A stretch of 21,922 nt of DNA from the NCBI GenBank assembly GCA_964535015.1, contig CAZHRU010000045.1, forward strand, positions 1 through 21,922, written 5' to 3'. Below are positions 1 to 9,600 of the stretch, piece after piece (the stretch's first letter is position 1; every line of letters starts with the position of its first letter). The translations under genes were made by a program, and so were the position numbers. Under the pieces are notes generated by a model. That model was given only the letters and a program-made list of their open reading frames with translations, did not search any database and was not told where the DNA came from. Source of the DNA: CAZDUS01 sp964535015. GTDB taxonomy: Bacteria; Verrucomicrobiota; Kiritimatiellia; CAIKKV01; CAITUY01.

Positions 1-36
1 ACGCCACGGCGTCCTCGGGGAGACAGGGTCGAGTAT

Positions 37-85
37 GCCAAAACTCAGAGATGCGCCCGAATCGGGTGTATCTGCGAGTTTTGGC
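37..85. repeat. Long imperfect palindrome, 24-nt arms
   Basis: The arm at 37-60 is the reverse complement of the arm at 62-85 except at four positions, two of which would be G-U pairs in RNA. The outer ten bases (GCCAAAACTC) and inner five (CCCGA/TCGGG) pair perfectly, leaving almost no loop. No T-run follows, so a classical intrinsic terminator is not supported. It could be an operator, an RNA hairpin or the end of a mobile element. Confidence 0.75.
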
Positions 86-151
86 GAGTCCAGCGGGCAT
101 GTGTCGAGGGTGCAGAAAGGTGGGGTGATGGGTAGGTGATCCGCCGCGGGC

Positions 152-321
152 GTTCAACGTTTGCCTCCACCGGGACGAGCCCGGTGGGCGGCGGATGTCG
201 TGTTGCTGCGGATGTTCAACGTTTGCCTCCACCGGGACGAGCCCGGTGGGCGGCGGATGTCGTGTTGCTGGGGATGTTCAACGTTTGCCTCCACCGGGAC
301 GAGCCCGGTGGGCGGCGGATG
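152..321. repeat. 62-bp tandem repeat, 2.7 copies, each with a hairpin
   Basis: Copies start at 152, 214 and 276 with GTTCAACGTTTGCC, giving an exact 62-bp period. The third copy stops at about 321. Copies are nearly identical; the one clear difference is a CGG versus GGG near the end of copies one and two. Every copy contains a perfect stem, CCACCGGG paired with CCCGGTGG, around the loop ACGAG. The period is too uniform, and the units too contiguous, to be a repeat-spacer array. Confidence 0.9.
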
Positions 322-392
322 CGAAGGTGCTTTTGTGCTTTCTTGTTAGTTGGCAAGGGGTTATGGTTGAGTCTCCCCGCGGGTCTGCGGGG

Positions 393-401
393 TGGTATAT
401 A
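393..401 (+). promoter_or_regulatory. Possible extended -10 promoter element for the sigma-factor operon
   Basis: TGG followed by TATATA (TGN plus a -10-like hexamer) lies about 85 bases ahead of the GTG start. A CCCCGC/GCGGGG hairpin (375-392) sits directly upstream where the spacer would be. No convincing -35 is seen at normal spacing. An ECF-type autoregulatory promoter could lie elsewhere in 322-470. Confidence 0.3.
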
Positions 402-485
402 AGGTGGCGATTTGTTTTCTGAAGATCGCCGGGTTGGCAAACGTTGTATCCATAGAAACGCTTCAATTACTAGAGGACCGGGCAC

Positions 486-1046
486 GTGCAAGAACTTCGG
501 AAAAGCTCGATAAGGCCGGATGCTCTTGAATCGGCGGAGCAGGAAATGGAACAGATCATTACCACTCATGAAAGTTGCCTTTTGCGGTACGCCATCGGGA
601 TCGTTGGCGATGCCCATACGGCCCAGGATGTGGTCCAGAATGTCTTCATCAAGTTGTTCAAGCAATGGCAACCGGGGGTGAAGCCGTCGGCCTCCATTCG
701 ATCCTGGCTCTACCGAGTGACGCATAATGAGGCGGTGGATCACTTGCGGCGTGAAAAGCGGTTGATGTTCCTGCATGCGCGATCGGCGGAGGGCGCTGAC
801 AGCGATCCGCCCGGGGCACCGGATGGCCGTCTGGAGATGGTGATGGCGGCGGTGGAACGGTTGTCGGAGGCGGAACGGCAGGTGGTGTTGTTGCGGTTGC
901 AGGAGGGGTTATCGTATCAGGAGATCAGCCGGATCACAGGACGGAGCGAGGGGAATGTCGGGTGCCTGCTTCATCATGCGGTGAGGAAACTCGGGCAGTG
1001 GGTGAAGCGTCCGGACGTTGTTCAGAATGGGGGGGATCGGCCATGA
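486..1046 (+). CDS. ECF-type RNA polymerase sigma factor
   Basis: A 186-residue protein with the two-domain plan of extracytoplasmic-function sigma factors. Region sigma-2 lies at about 24-95, with the run DAHTAQDVVQNVFIKLFKQW and the helix SWLYRVTHNEAVDHLRRE. Region sigma-4 lies at about 116-172, with LSEAERQVVLLRLQEGLSYQEI and a helix-turn-helix (ISRITGRSEGNVGCLLHHA). It should direct RNA polymerase to a small regulon, under control of the next gene product. The GTG start at 486 is chosen because GAGGA lies 8 bases upstream; an ATG at 546 is the alternative and would still leave both domains. The stop overlaps the ATG of the anti-sigma/VWA gene (ATGA), which predicts translational coupling and a sigma/anti-sigma pair. 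The ECF subgroup cannot be assigned by eye. Confidence 0.92.
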   Translation: MQELRKSSIRPDALESAEQEMEQIITTHESCLLRYAIGIVGDAHTAQDVVQNVFIKLFKQWQPGVKPSASIRSWLYRVTHNEAVDHLRREKRLMFLHARSAEGADSDPPGAPDGRLEMVMAAVERLSEAERQVVLLRLQEGLSYQEISRITGRSEGNVGCLLHHAVRKLGQWVKRPDVVQNGGDRP

Positions 1047-3604
1047 AATGTGCTGATGTGGAACTGTTGCTGGTGGACGACGTGCGCGGGGAACTGGATG
1101 CCGCCAGGGCGGCGGACGTGAAGGCGCATGTGGAGCAGTGCGCGGCCTGCCGGGGTCTGCGCGAGGAGTTTGCCGGGACGCTGGGGGTGCTGGCGGAAGG
1201 GTTTGGTGAAGGGCGGCGGCGGACGGTGCGGTTGGATGATTTGCATCGCGGGCGAATCATGTTGTCGCGGAAACGGCAGGTCGGGGTGGGGCGATGGTTG
1301 CTGAGGGCGGCGGCGCTGGTGGTCGTGCTGGGCGGATTGGCGGGGATGTTGATGCCAGCGATGAGTTCAGCCAAGAAGATGGCACGGGTTTCGGCGCGGG
1401 GTCAGGCGATGATGTTGTCCTGTTCTGAAGTAGCGACTCCGCAGGCAAGTGCTCCAGCGGATGTGACGGTTGACCGGTACGAGGCGAATGGGAGACTCGA
1501 CATCAGCAAACCCGAGGAGGCGTTGAGCGGCAAGAACTTCTCGGGGACTGCGTCCAGTGATGGAGCCCGAGGGCCTTCGGGTGTCGCTAGACTGTCGCCC
1601 CTCCCAAGTCCAAGCGCAGACGATTCGGCAGGGACGCCAGGCCCTGTCGAAGTGAAGGAAATTTCTCGAAGGGCGAAGGCATCGGCTGCGCCGGGAGTTG
1701 TTCGACGGGATGCCAGAGACGCCGGTACTCGGGTGGACTCGCCCTTTGATTCCGGGCATGACGACGGCGAGGCGAAAGCGGACGAACTCGTGGTGCGGAC
1801 AACCGGTGGGCGGAAGAGTTCCATACGCGTATACGGAGGGGATGCTGCTGAGGTTGGTGGCCTAGGGATGGGAAGTGGGTCTGCCGGTGGATTGAAAGAT
1901 AAGATGGTTGCGGAGACGCCGATGTTAACTGAGGCGGCACCGGGAGAACATGCCCAACTCAATTGGGCATTGGATTCAAAGGTGGAACCGTCGAAGGCCA
2001 CATCCTTCAAGTCACCGGTGGTCATGAAAGGGGTGTATGCCTCGCGGGAGGGCGGACGTCACGAGGCGAAACCTAAGATACAGACGCCCAAGGAGCAGGA
2101 GGACTTCAAGCGAGAGCGGGAAGGAGGGGGTGGTGAGGTTGATCGATTAGTTGCCAAGAGGCTTGCATCGGTTCCTGAGGGTGCGAAAACGATTGTGTTA
2201 GGTGTTGTTCCCGCTCCGGAACCGGTTTTCGCAGACGCAGATGTTGTGGTTGAGATCAAGGAGGAACCTGTCGAGTACAACACGATCATGGATGCGGTGG
2301 CCAACAAGTTCTCGACCTTTGCGATTGATGTGGATACGGCCTCGTTCACGATGGCGCGGCGGGCGTTGTTGAGCGGGAGGTTGCCGTCCGCCTCCTCGGT
2401 GCGGGTGGAGGAATTCATCAATGCGTTCGACCAGGACTATCGTCCGCCGGAGAAGCGGACATTTGCGGTGTACACGGACCGGGCCCGGTCGCCGTTCCGG
2501 CCGGGGTTGGAATTGCTGAGGATCGGGGTACGCGGCAAGGTGCTGGGGCGGGACCAGCAGAAGCCGTCGGTTCTGACGCTGGTGGTGGATACATCCGGTT
2601 CGATGAACACGCCGGATCGGATCGGGTTGATGAAGCGGGGGATCCGGATGCTGGTGGATGGGCTTGGGCCGAACGATCGTCTGGCGATTGTGGCGTTTGG
2701 GGCGAAGGCGTCGCTGGTGCTCGACATGACGATGGCGACGGAAAAGAAGGCGATTCTGGCGGCGGTGGAGGGGATGGAGACGCAGGGGGCCACGCATCTG
2801 GAGGGCGGGCTGAGGTTGGGCTATGAGATGGCGGCGCGGCATTTCGGGAGTGGGTGTCTGAACCGGGTGATTTTGATGTCGGACGGGGTGGCCAATCTGG
2901 GGGCGGCGACGGCGGGTGAGATTCTGAAGCAGGTGGAGAATTCCCGGAAGCAGGGCATTTACTGTTCGGTCTACGGGTTTGGGCAGGGGACGTACAATGA
3001 CGCGATGTTGGAGTCGTTGGCGGACAAGGGGGATGGCGTGTACCGGTTCATTGATTCGGCGGGGGAAGTGAAGCGGGCGTTTGTGGATGATCTCTCGGCC
3101 TCGTTCCAGGTGATTGCGCGGGATGTGAAAATCCAGGTGGAATTTGATTCCAAGCGGGTGAAGGCGTACCGGCAACTCGGATACGAGAACCGGCGGCTTA
3201 CCCGGGAGCAATTCCGTGATGACACAGTGGATGCCGGGGAGGTTGGATCGGGGCAAAGTGCGACGGCGCTCTATGAGGTGGAACTTGCCGGGGGGGGTGG
3301 GGATGCGTTGGGAACGGTCAGGGTCCGGTGGATGGATGTGGCGACCGGGCAGGTGCAGGAGTTGGCCGAAGGGATCCGGGCTGGAGACTGTTATCCGGAC
3401 TTCGGGGCGGCGCCGTCGCGGTTCCGGTTGACGGCGGGGGCGGCGGAACTGGCGGGGGTCCTGCGGGGTGACCCGATTTCCAAGGCGACGGGACTGGGTG
3501 ATATTGCAGCGGTGCTGAGGTCGGTGGGGATGGAATTGTCACTGGACCGGCAGGTAGAGGACTTGGTGAAGATGGTGACGGCGGCAATGCGGTTGCTGAA
3601 GTAG
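1043..3604 (+). CDS. Transmembrane anti-sigma factor fused to a VWA (YfbK-type) domain
   Basis: An 853-residue fusion. Residues 1-40 form a zinc-finger anti-sigma motif (C3, H29, C33, C36; the HxxxCxxC signature). One membrane segment follows at about 85-105. Residues 110-410 are a low-complexity linker. About 413-470 resembles the N-terminal region found before VWA domains in YfbK-like proteins (FAIDVDTASFTMARRALLSG, then EEFINAFDQDY). The VWA domain at about 510-690 has an intact metal site: D516-x-S518-x-S520, T584 and D614. The C-terminus (700-853) fits the domain that follows VWA in YfbK proteins. Predicted topology puts the anti-sigma domain in the cytoplasm and the VWA outside, so metal-dependent ligand binding could control sigma release; that mechanism is inference. 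The start at 1043 is preferred over an in-frame ATG at 962 because 962 lies deep inside the sigma gene, and the ATGA overlap is typical for this pair. The next gene begins 21 bases downstream. Confidence 0.88.
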   Translation: MKCADVELLLVDDVRGELDAARAADVKAHVEQCAACRGLREEFAGTLGVLAEGFGEGRRRTVRLDDLHRGRIMLSRKRQVGVGRWLLRAAALVVVLGGLAGMLMPAMSSAKKMARVSARGQAMMLSCSEVATPQASAPADVTVDRYEANGRLDISKPEEALSGKNFSGTASSDGARGPSGVARLSPLPSPSADDSAGTPGPVEVKEISRRAKASAAPGVVRRDARDAGTRVDSPFDSGHDDGEAKADELVVRTTGGRKSSIRVYGGDAAEVGGLGMGSGSAGGLKDKMVAETPMLTEAAPGEHAQLNWALDSKVEPSKATSFKSPVVMKGVYASREGGRHEAKPKIQTPKEQEDFKREREGGGGEVDRLVAKRLASVPEGAKTIVLGVVPAPEPVFADADVVVEIKEEPVEYNTIMDAVANKFSTFAIDVDTASFTMARRALLSGRLPSASSVRVEEFINAFDQDYRPPEKRTFAVYTDRARSPFRPGLELLRIGVRGKVLGRDQQKPSVLTLVVDTSGSMNTPDRIGLMKRGIRMLVDGLGPNDRLAIVAFGAKASLVLDMTMATEKKAILAAVEGMETQGATHLEGGLRLGYEMAARHFGSGCLNRVILMSDGVANLGAATAGEILKQVENSRKQGIYCSVYGFGQGTYNDAMLESLADKGDGVYRFIDSAGEVKRAFVDDLSASFQVIARDVKIQVEFDSKRVKAYRQLGYENRRLTREQFRDDTVDAGEVGSGQSATALYEVELAGGGGDALGTVRVRWMDVATGQVQELAEGIRAGDCYPDFGAAPSRFRLTAGAAELAGVLRGDPISKATGLGDIAAVLRSVGMELSLDRQVEDLVKMVTAAMRLLK
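1624..1651. repeat. Hairpin inside the anti-sigma/VWA linker coding region
   Basis: TTCGGCAGGG (1624-1633) pairs with CCCTGTCGAA (1642-1651) with one G-U pair, around an 8-base loop starting ACG. The GGGACG at the stem-loop junction is the same as in the 62-bp leader repeat. It lies in the poorly conserved linker, which reads like translated non-coding sequence. Confidence 0.6.
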
Positions 3605-3625
3605 ACAAAGAGGAAGGGAATCGGC

Positions 3626-6600
3626 ATGAAGAAGATACTGCTTGGGTTCGTGGCAATTCTGATGGTGGCGGTGAACGGGCTGGCAGAGTCGAAGCCGGCA
3701 ATCACGGTCAAGTCGCTTGGCCTTTCGGGAGACGTCAAGGGCGAGAATGTTTCCTTTACGCTGGTGGCACGCGTGGTTGTCGAGGAAGCGGGGGCGGTTC
3801 TTGAGTTGGCCGAGGGCAAGGTGGTGTTTGCCGATGGCGGTTTGCCGCGTGGGGTGTCGTTGGTTCGGGATGGACACACGTATTCCGCAAAATTCGCAAC
3901 ACGGGGTGAGCAGGAGGTCACGTTTTCCTTTGCGGTGACCGCCGAGCGGCAGGGGGAATGGCGCAAGGCGTACTTTACGGCGCCGGGGAGCGTCATCCGT
4001 CGTCTGAAGATGGTATCCGACCGTGCCGATCTTGAGATGCATTTTGGGAATGCCGTGCAGGTGACGAAGCAACCGGTGGCGGGAGGCGGGGTTGAAGTTG
4101 ATGTTTTTCTGGCGCCGGGTTCACCGGTAGATGTGCGGTGGAAACCGCAGGTCCAGAAGTTGGAAGGCGAACTGGCGGTGGCCTGCGACGGGCGGACGGT
4201 GGCGGTGGCGGGGGTGGGTGCGTTGAAGATGAACACAGTGTTCAGTTACCGGATCATCCAGGGGGTGATGGATTCGGCCACGCTGGCGTTGCCGGAGCAA
4301 CTGAACGTGACACAGGTGACGGGAGAGGATATCCGGGAATGGCGGACGGAGACCACGGCGACGGGGGAGCGGTTGCTGAAGGTGAGTCTCAGCCGGCCGA
4401 AGGAGAAGGTTTACACGTTGCGCATCGAGGGTGAACGGGTGCTGGCGGCGTTTCCCTGCGGGTTCGATATGCCGGTGATCGTGCCGCGCGACGTCATCCG
4501 GGCGAGCGGGTTCCTGATGATGGGGACGGACAGCGCCATCAAGTTGCTGGTCGACAAATCGGCGGGGTTGAACCAGATCGACGCGGCGTCCTTCCCGAAG
4601 ATTTCCGAGTTTTCGGTGGCGGTGCCGACGCGGTCGGTGCTGGCGTATCAATACGCGCATCTGCCGTTCCAGATGCGAATGGCGGCTGAGGATGTGGTAA
4701 CGGTGCTTACGTCCGACGACCGGGTGATGGTTGCCTATGAGGATAACGGGGTGACGGTGGAGACGGCCCTTGATGTGGATGTGCGCGAGGCGCCGACGCG
4801 GGACCTGGTTCTGGAGACAACGACGGGATGGTCGGTGGCGCAGGTGCAGGGGGTGGCGGTGGCGGATTACGATGTGCGCGACACCGCGACGAACCGGCAG
4901 ATACTTGTGACGCTCAAGGAGGCGGCATTGGGGCATACGTTGCTGACGGTGCGGATGGAGCGGACCTGGAACGACGGGTGTGCGGCATTCACGGTGCCGC
5001 GGTTGAAGGTGCGGGGTGCGAGGTCGGAGCGCGGGTATGTGGTGTTGCGGGCTGAAAAGGGAGTCCGGCTGCGCGAGAACAAGACCGAGGGGTTGACGGA
5101 TGTTCACACGGCGTCGGTGCCGTTCCGGACGCCGGATGCGCAACGGGCCTACCGGTTCAAGGATCCGGGTTGGGATTTGCAGGTCCTGGTCGAGCAGGCG
5201 GATGCGGCGATCCATGCGGAGATGTTCCACCTGGTGTCGGTGGGCGAGGGGGCGCTTTATGGCAGTGTGACGCTGACGTGCCGGATTGAGGGGGCCCCGG
5301 TGCGGCGTTTTGTGATCAAGGTGCCGACCGCCTACCAGAACGTGGATTTCACGGGGCGGGATATCCGGGGGTGGGAACGGGAGGGTGATCTGGTGACGGT
5401 GTCGTTGCAGGAGAAGGTGCTGGGCGACTATACATTGCTGATGACCTATGACCAGCCGTTTGCCTATGAGGGGGCGGAGTTGACGGCGGGCGGGGTGGAG
5501 GCGGTGAATGCCGCCAGTGAAGTCGGTTATGTGGCCATTGCGGGACCGGCCAGTCTATCGTTCCAGCCGGAGTCGCAGCGGGATCCCGTTGTCATTCCGA
5601 TTGCGGCGGAGGAGTTGCCGCGGGAGTATGCGTTGCTGGTCAACGATCCGGTGCTCAAGGCGTACAAGAGTGTGGGGGCGCCGCATGTGGTCAAGATGGC
5701 GGTGCGGCGTATCGGGACGCAGGCGTTGCTGGATCATGTGGCGGACCACATTGTATTCCAGACCCGGATCAGCCGGGATGGCGAGGCGGTGACCGAGGCC
5801 ACGTACTATGTGAAGAATACGGCGCAGCAATTCCTGGGGGTGACGTTGCCCGGGAAGGCGGCGTTGTGGTCGGCCAAGGTGGATGGAGAAGTTGTGCGGG
5901 TGTTGGATGACGGGAAGGGGATGTTGCTGGTTCCGATGAAGCGGTTGCTGGATGCCAATACGCCATTACGCGTGAATCTGACGTATGCCGAGGGGTATCC
6001 GAAGATGAAGTGGTTCTCGTCGCACACGTTCCGTTCGCCTGTCTCGCTGGCGCAGTCGGTATTTGCGCGTTGGGTGTTGACGGGGCCGGAGAAACTTTCG
6101 TTGTTGCCGTCGGGCGGGAACATGGCACCGCCCGCGATGGGGGGGGTTGGGTTGACGGCGGTGTGCCAGGCGTCGTGGCGCATGCTGGCGGCGATGTGGC
6201 ATCGGGCAACGGGCACGGTGGTCGTCGGGGTTATATTTGTTTTGGTGACGATCGGGTGTGCGTACGGGATCGGGCGCAAAGGCATGGGGTCGGTGACGGG
6301 ATGGGGGTTGGTCGTGCTGGCATTGGCCATTGGGGCGATCGCCTGCCTGGTGGCGTTGGGTGAATTCCATCGGGTGGTCAGGGCGGTTCATGACGTTACG
6401 CAGGGGGGCGGGGGCGTGTCGCGGCAGGTTGAGTTCACCAAGTCGGTGAGTTTGTCCGACCGCGAGTTGGCGGTTCAGGTGCGTGTGGTACCCGATTGGA
6501 TGGGAGGAAGCGGCGGGATGGTGCGGTTACTGCTGGGGGGGATTGCCGGGGCATTGATCACGGTTGGCGCGTTGTTGCGGAAGCAGAGGCCGTTATGGGT

Positions 6601-9600
6601 GGCGTTGGGATTGACGGTGACGTTGTGGGGGTTGGCGGTCATTCCGGTGGTGGTCAATGTGGCGGCGGCGGGGTTATTGGTCGGGGTGCCACTGGTATAC
6701 TGGCTGGCGTTGTTACGAGGTGTCTACCGCAAGGGTCTGGCGAGTCGTTCGCAGGTTGCGGAACGGGTTGGGCGCAAGGCCAGGGAGGAAGACGATCGTC
6801 TGCCGCCGCCTTTTTCGGCGGCGTCCGCAGGGTCGGGAAGTGAACAGGCGGGCGGGACGGAGGGAGGAATCCGGGTGGGGATGCTGATGATGCTGGCGGC
6901 GCTGACGGCGGTGCCGTGCCTGGCCTGGCCATGGGGGCGGACGGTGACGGAGGTGATGCCGGCGACGGCGAGTGAGATCCGGTCCGTGGAGATGCAGGTT
7001 GAGGCGCCGGATCCGTTGCGCGAACGCGAGGGGATAGCCAGGATAGACCTCACGGTGAAAGTCGAAGCGGACCGGCCGGTAAGTTTCCGGGTGTTTCCGC
7101 CGACCATTGTGTTAACGGCCTCATCGTTGGATTCGCGCTGGTCCAGTCTGGTGGCGGACACGAACGGGTATACGGTGTCGTTGCTGACGGCGGGGCGGCG
7201 TGACCTCAAGTTCTCGGGGATTGCGACGGTGAATGGAAGCAGCGGGGTCTGGCGGTTGCCGCTTGCGTTGCCGCCGCACTTGAAGAACGCGGTGAAAGTG
7301 ACGGTTCCCGTCGGCGGATGGGTTGTGAGTGCGCGGGAGGCGGCGCGGTTTGAAGTGAGCGATCGTGACGGGCGGACCACGGCCACGATGATGCTGTATG
7401 ACGGGCGTGATACTGAAATCCTGTGGCAACCGCGTGAACGCGCGACCAAGTTGGAGCGGGTGTTATTCTATTGCGATTTGCAGACGCACGCCGCCGTTTC
7501 GCCCGGCCTGGTCAGCATGACCCACGTGGCGCGTTACCAGATTGCGCAGGGTGAAATCCAGTCGTTACGCTACCGGATCCCGGAAGGGAGCAGTGTGACG
7601 GCGGTAGAGGCGCCGGGGCTGGTGACGTGGCGGTTTGACGGGGATACGCGAATGGTCGAGGCGTTGCTGGACAAACCCGTGAGCGGCGATCTGACGGTGA
7701 CGCTGACCACGCAAATGGCGCGGGAAGGGTTGCCATACGACGTGGTGATCATGGTGCCCGGAGTGGAGGGATGCGCCCGGCAGCGCGGCAGTCTCGCGTT
7801 GTCGTCGGGGAATGGGGTCCAGTTGCGTGTTGACGAGGCGACGTTGAAGGGCGTCAGCCGGATGAATGTGAGCGACTTCTCGAAGGACAGCGCGCCGGTA
7901 CTGCAGCGGCGGCCGCCCGGCGGGGTGCCTGAGATCAAGATGGCGTACCGGTACCATGATTTGCCGGTAGCGGTGCCGGTGAGGGCGGAGCAAGTGCTGC
8001 CGGAAGTACGTGTGTCGGAAGACGCTGGCCTTGATATTTCCGATGAGCGGCTGGTGTTGACGTCGCGGTTGGCGGTGACGATCAACCGTGCCGGCGTGTT
8101 CGATCTGCGGCTTGATCTGCCTGAACGTTTCGACATCGAGACGCTGACGGGTGATGATGTGAGCCACTGGGACGAAGTTAAGGAAGGCGGGCGCGGCGTA
8201 ATCATCCACTTCAACAAGCAGGCCTTGGGAGTGCGGAACATCAATGTGGTTCTGGGGCGGATGGAGAAGGGGGTTGAAACGTTGATCAAAGTGCCGCGGA
8301 TCGGGGTGCGTGACGCGGTCAAGCACGTGGGGACGTTGGCGGTGTCGGGCGAGCGGGGGGTGCGGTTCCTGACGCAAGAGCGGGACGGGGTAAGCGAAGT
8401 GCATCCGAAGGAACTGGGGATTGAGCAGGCGGGGTATCTGGCGTACCGGATGTTGAGGCCGGACTGGTCGGTGACGCTCAAGACCGAGACGCTGGCGCCG
8501 GTGGTGCGCGCGGATGTGCTCCAGCGGGTGGAGATTTCCGAAGGGATGATCCACGGGCGGTGTTTTGTGCAGTACAAGATTGATCAGGCGGGAGTGAAGG
8601 TGTTCCGGTTCAAGAGTCCGGCCAAGGGGGTCTCGTTGACGGTGGCGGGGCGGAACATTGCCAAGGTGAGCGAGGTGGACAAGGCGCAGGGGTTATGGGA
8701 GGTGGAGTTACAGGGGAAAGTGGAAAACCGGTATCTGCTGGACGTGAGTTATCAGCAGCCGGTGGATCCGAAGGCGGCCAAGATGATGGTGGTTCCGGTG
8801 CAGACGGTAGGGGCTGACTCGCAGAAGGGATACATGGTGGTGTTTGCGGCGGGGCGGTTGCAGGTGAAGCCGACGGAGGTGCCCAACGGGTTGTATCCGG
8901 ACGATGCGCGGAGTGTGCCGGCGGTGTTCGGGGCGGGCGACCTTTCGGATGCGATCCTGTGTTACCGGACAACGCGGGAGGATTACGTGCTGAACCTGTC
9001 GGTGGTGCGGCACGACTCCGCCGATATGCTGCCGGCGCAGGTGAATTCGGTGCGGTTGACCACGGTCGAATCGGAAGACGGGCAGCGGGTGACGCGGGTT
9101 GAACTCCAGATGAAGACCGGGAGTCTGAGGGCGTTGGAGGCGCGGTTGCCGGAAGGGTCGGTGGTGTGGTCGGTGTTTGTCAACGGCGCCGCGGTGATGC
9201 CGCTCAAGACTGACGGGAAGTTGCTGGTTCCCCTGGAATCGGCGAGGATGTCCAGTGAGGCGGGAGTGGAGTTGACGTATGCGACGCGGGCGGGCAAGGA
9301 TCAGTGGTTTGGCCGGCAACGCCTGGCGGGTCCGCAGTTCAATGTGCCGCTGACGGATGTGAGGTGGGATGTGTATCTGCCGTCGGGTTACCGGTACCAC
9401 GGGTTTGGGGGGACGTTGTTGCACAAGCCGGAGTGGCATCAGGATGGGGTGGTGGCCTACAACTACGAGCAGGAGACCCGCAATGCGCTCTTCAAGTACA
9501 ATGCGCGGGCGGAGGAAGTGCTCAAGAAGGGGGAGAGTCTCTGGAAGGAAGGCAAGCAGGCGCAGGCCAAGCAGGCGTTGAAGGAGGCCGTGGTGTTCTC

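Larger units (their letters stand above)
1..485. other. Gene-free leader region upstream of the sigma-factor operon
   Basis: No frame here looks like a real gene. The short open frames at 136-466 are translations of a tandem repeat and share the same peptide because the repeat is read repeatedly. The region holds a long imperfect palindrome (37-85), a 62-bp tandem repeat (152-321), a small hairpin (375-392) and a possible extended -10 element (393-401). A ribosome binding site (GAGGA, 473-477) closes it. The left edge may include the end or terminator of a gene outside the window. Confidence 0.6.

Noticed and set aside
152..321. CRISPR-like array
   Set aside because: Units are contiguous with an exact 62-bp period and no unique spacers, and no cas genes are present.
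375..392. CCCCGC/GCGGGG hairpin as a terminator
   Set aside because: The loop is small and stable but no T-run follows; it is more likely incidental or part of the leader structure.
136..422. Short plus-strand open frames in the leader
   Set aside because: They are translations of the 62-bp repeat in different frames, with repeated peptides and no ribosome sites.
962..1042. Upstream start for the anti-sigma/VWA protein
   Set aside because: It would overlap the sigma gene by 85 bases and add residues unlike an anti-sigma N-terminus; the ATGA start at 1043 begins directly with the zinc-finger motif.
6600..7000. Possible missed stop or assembly fusion joining two genes in the giant protein
   Set aside because: The frame is continuous with coding-like composition throughout, and the linker and membrane segments follow the positive-inside rule, so a natural fusion is more likely; read mapping would settle it.
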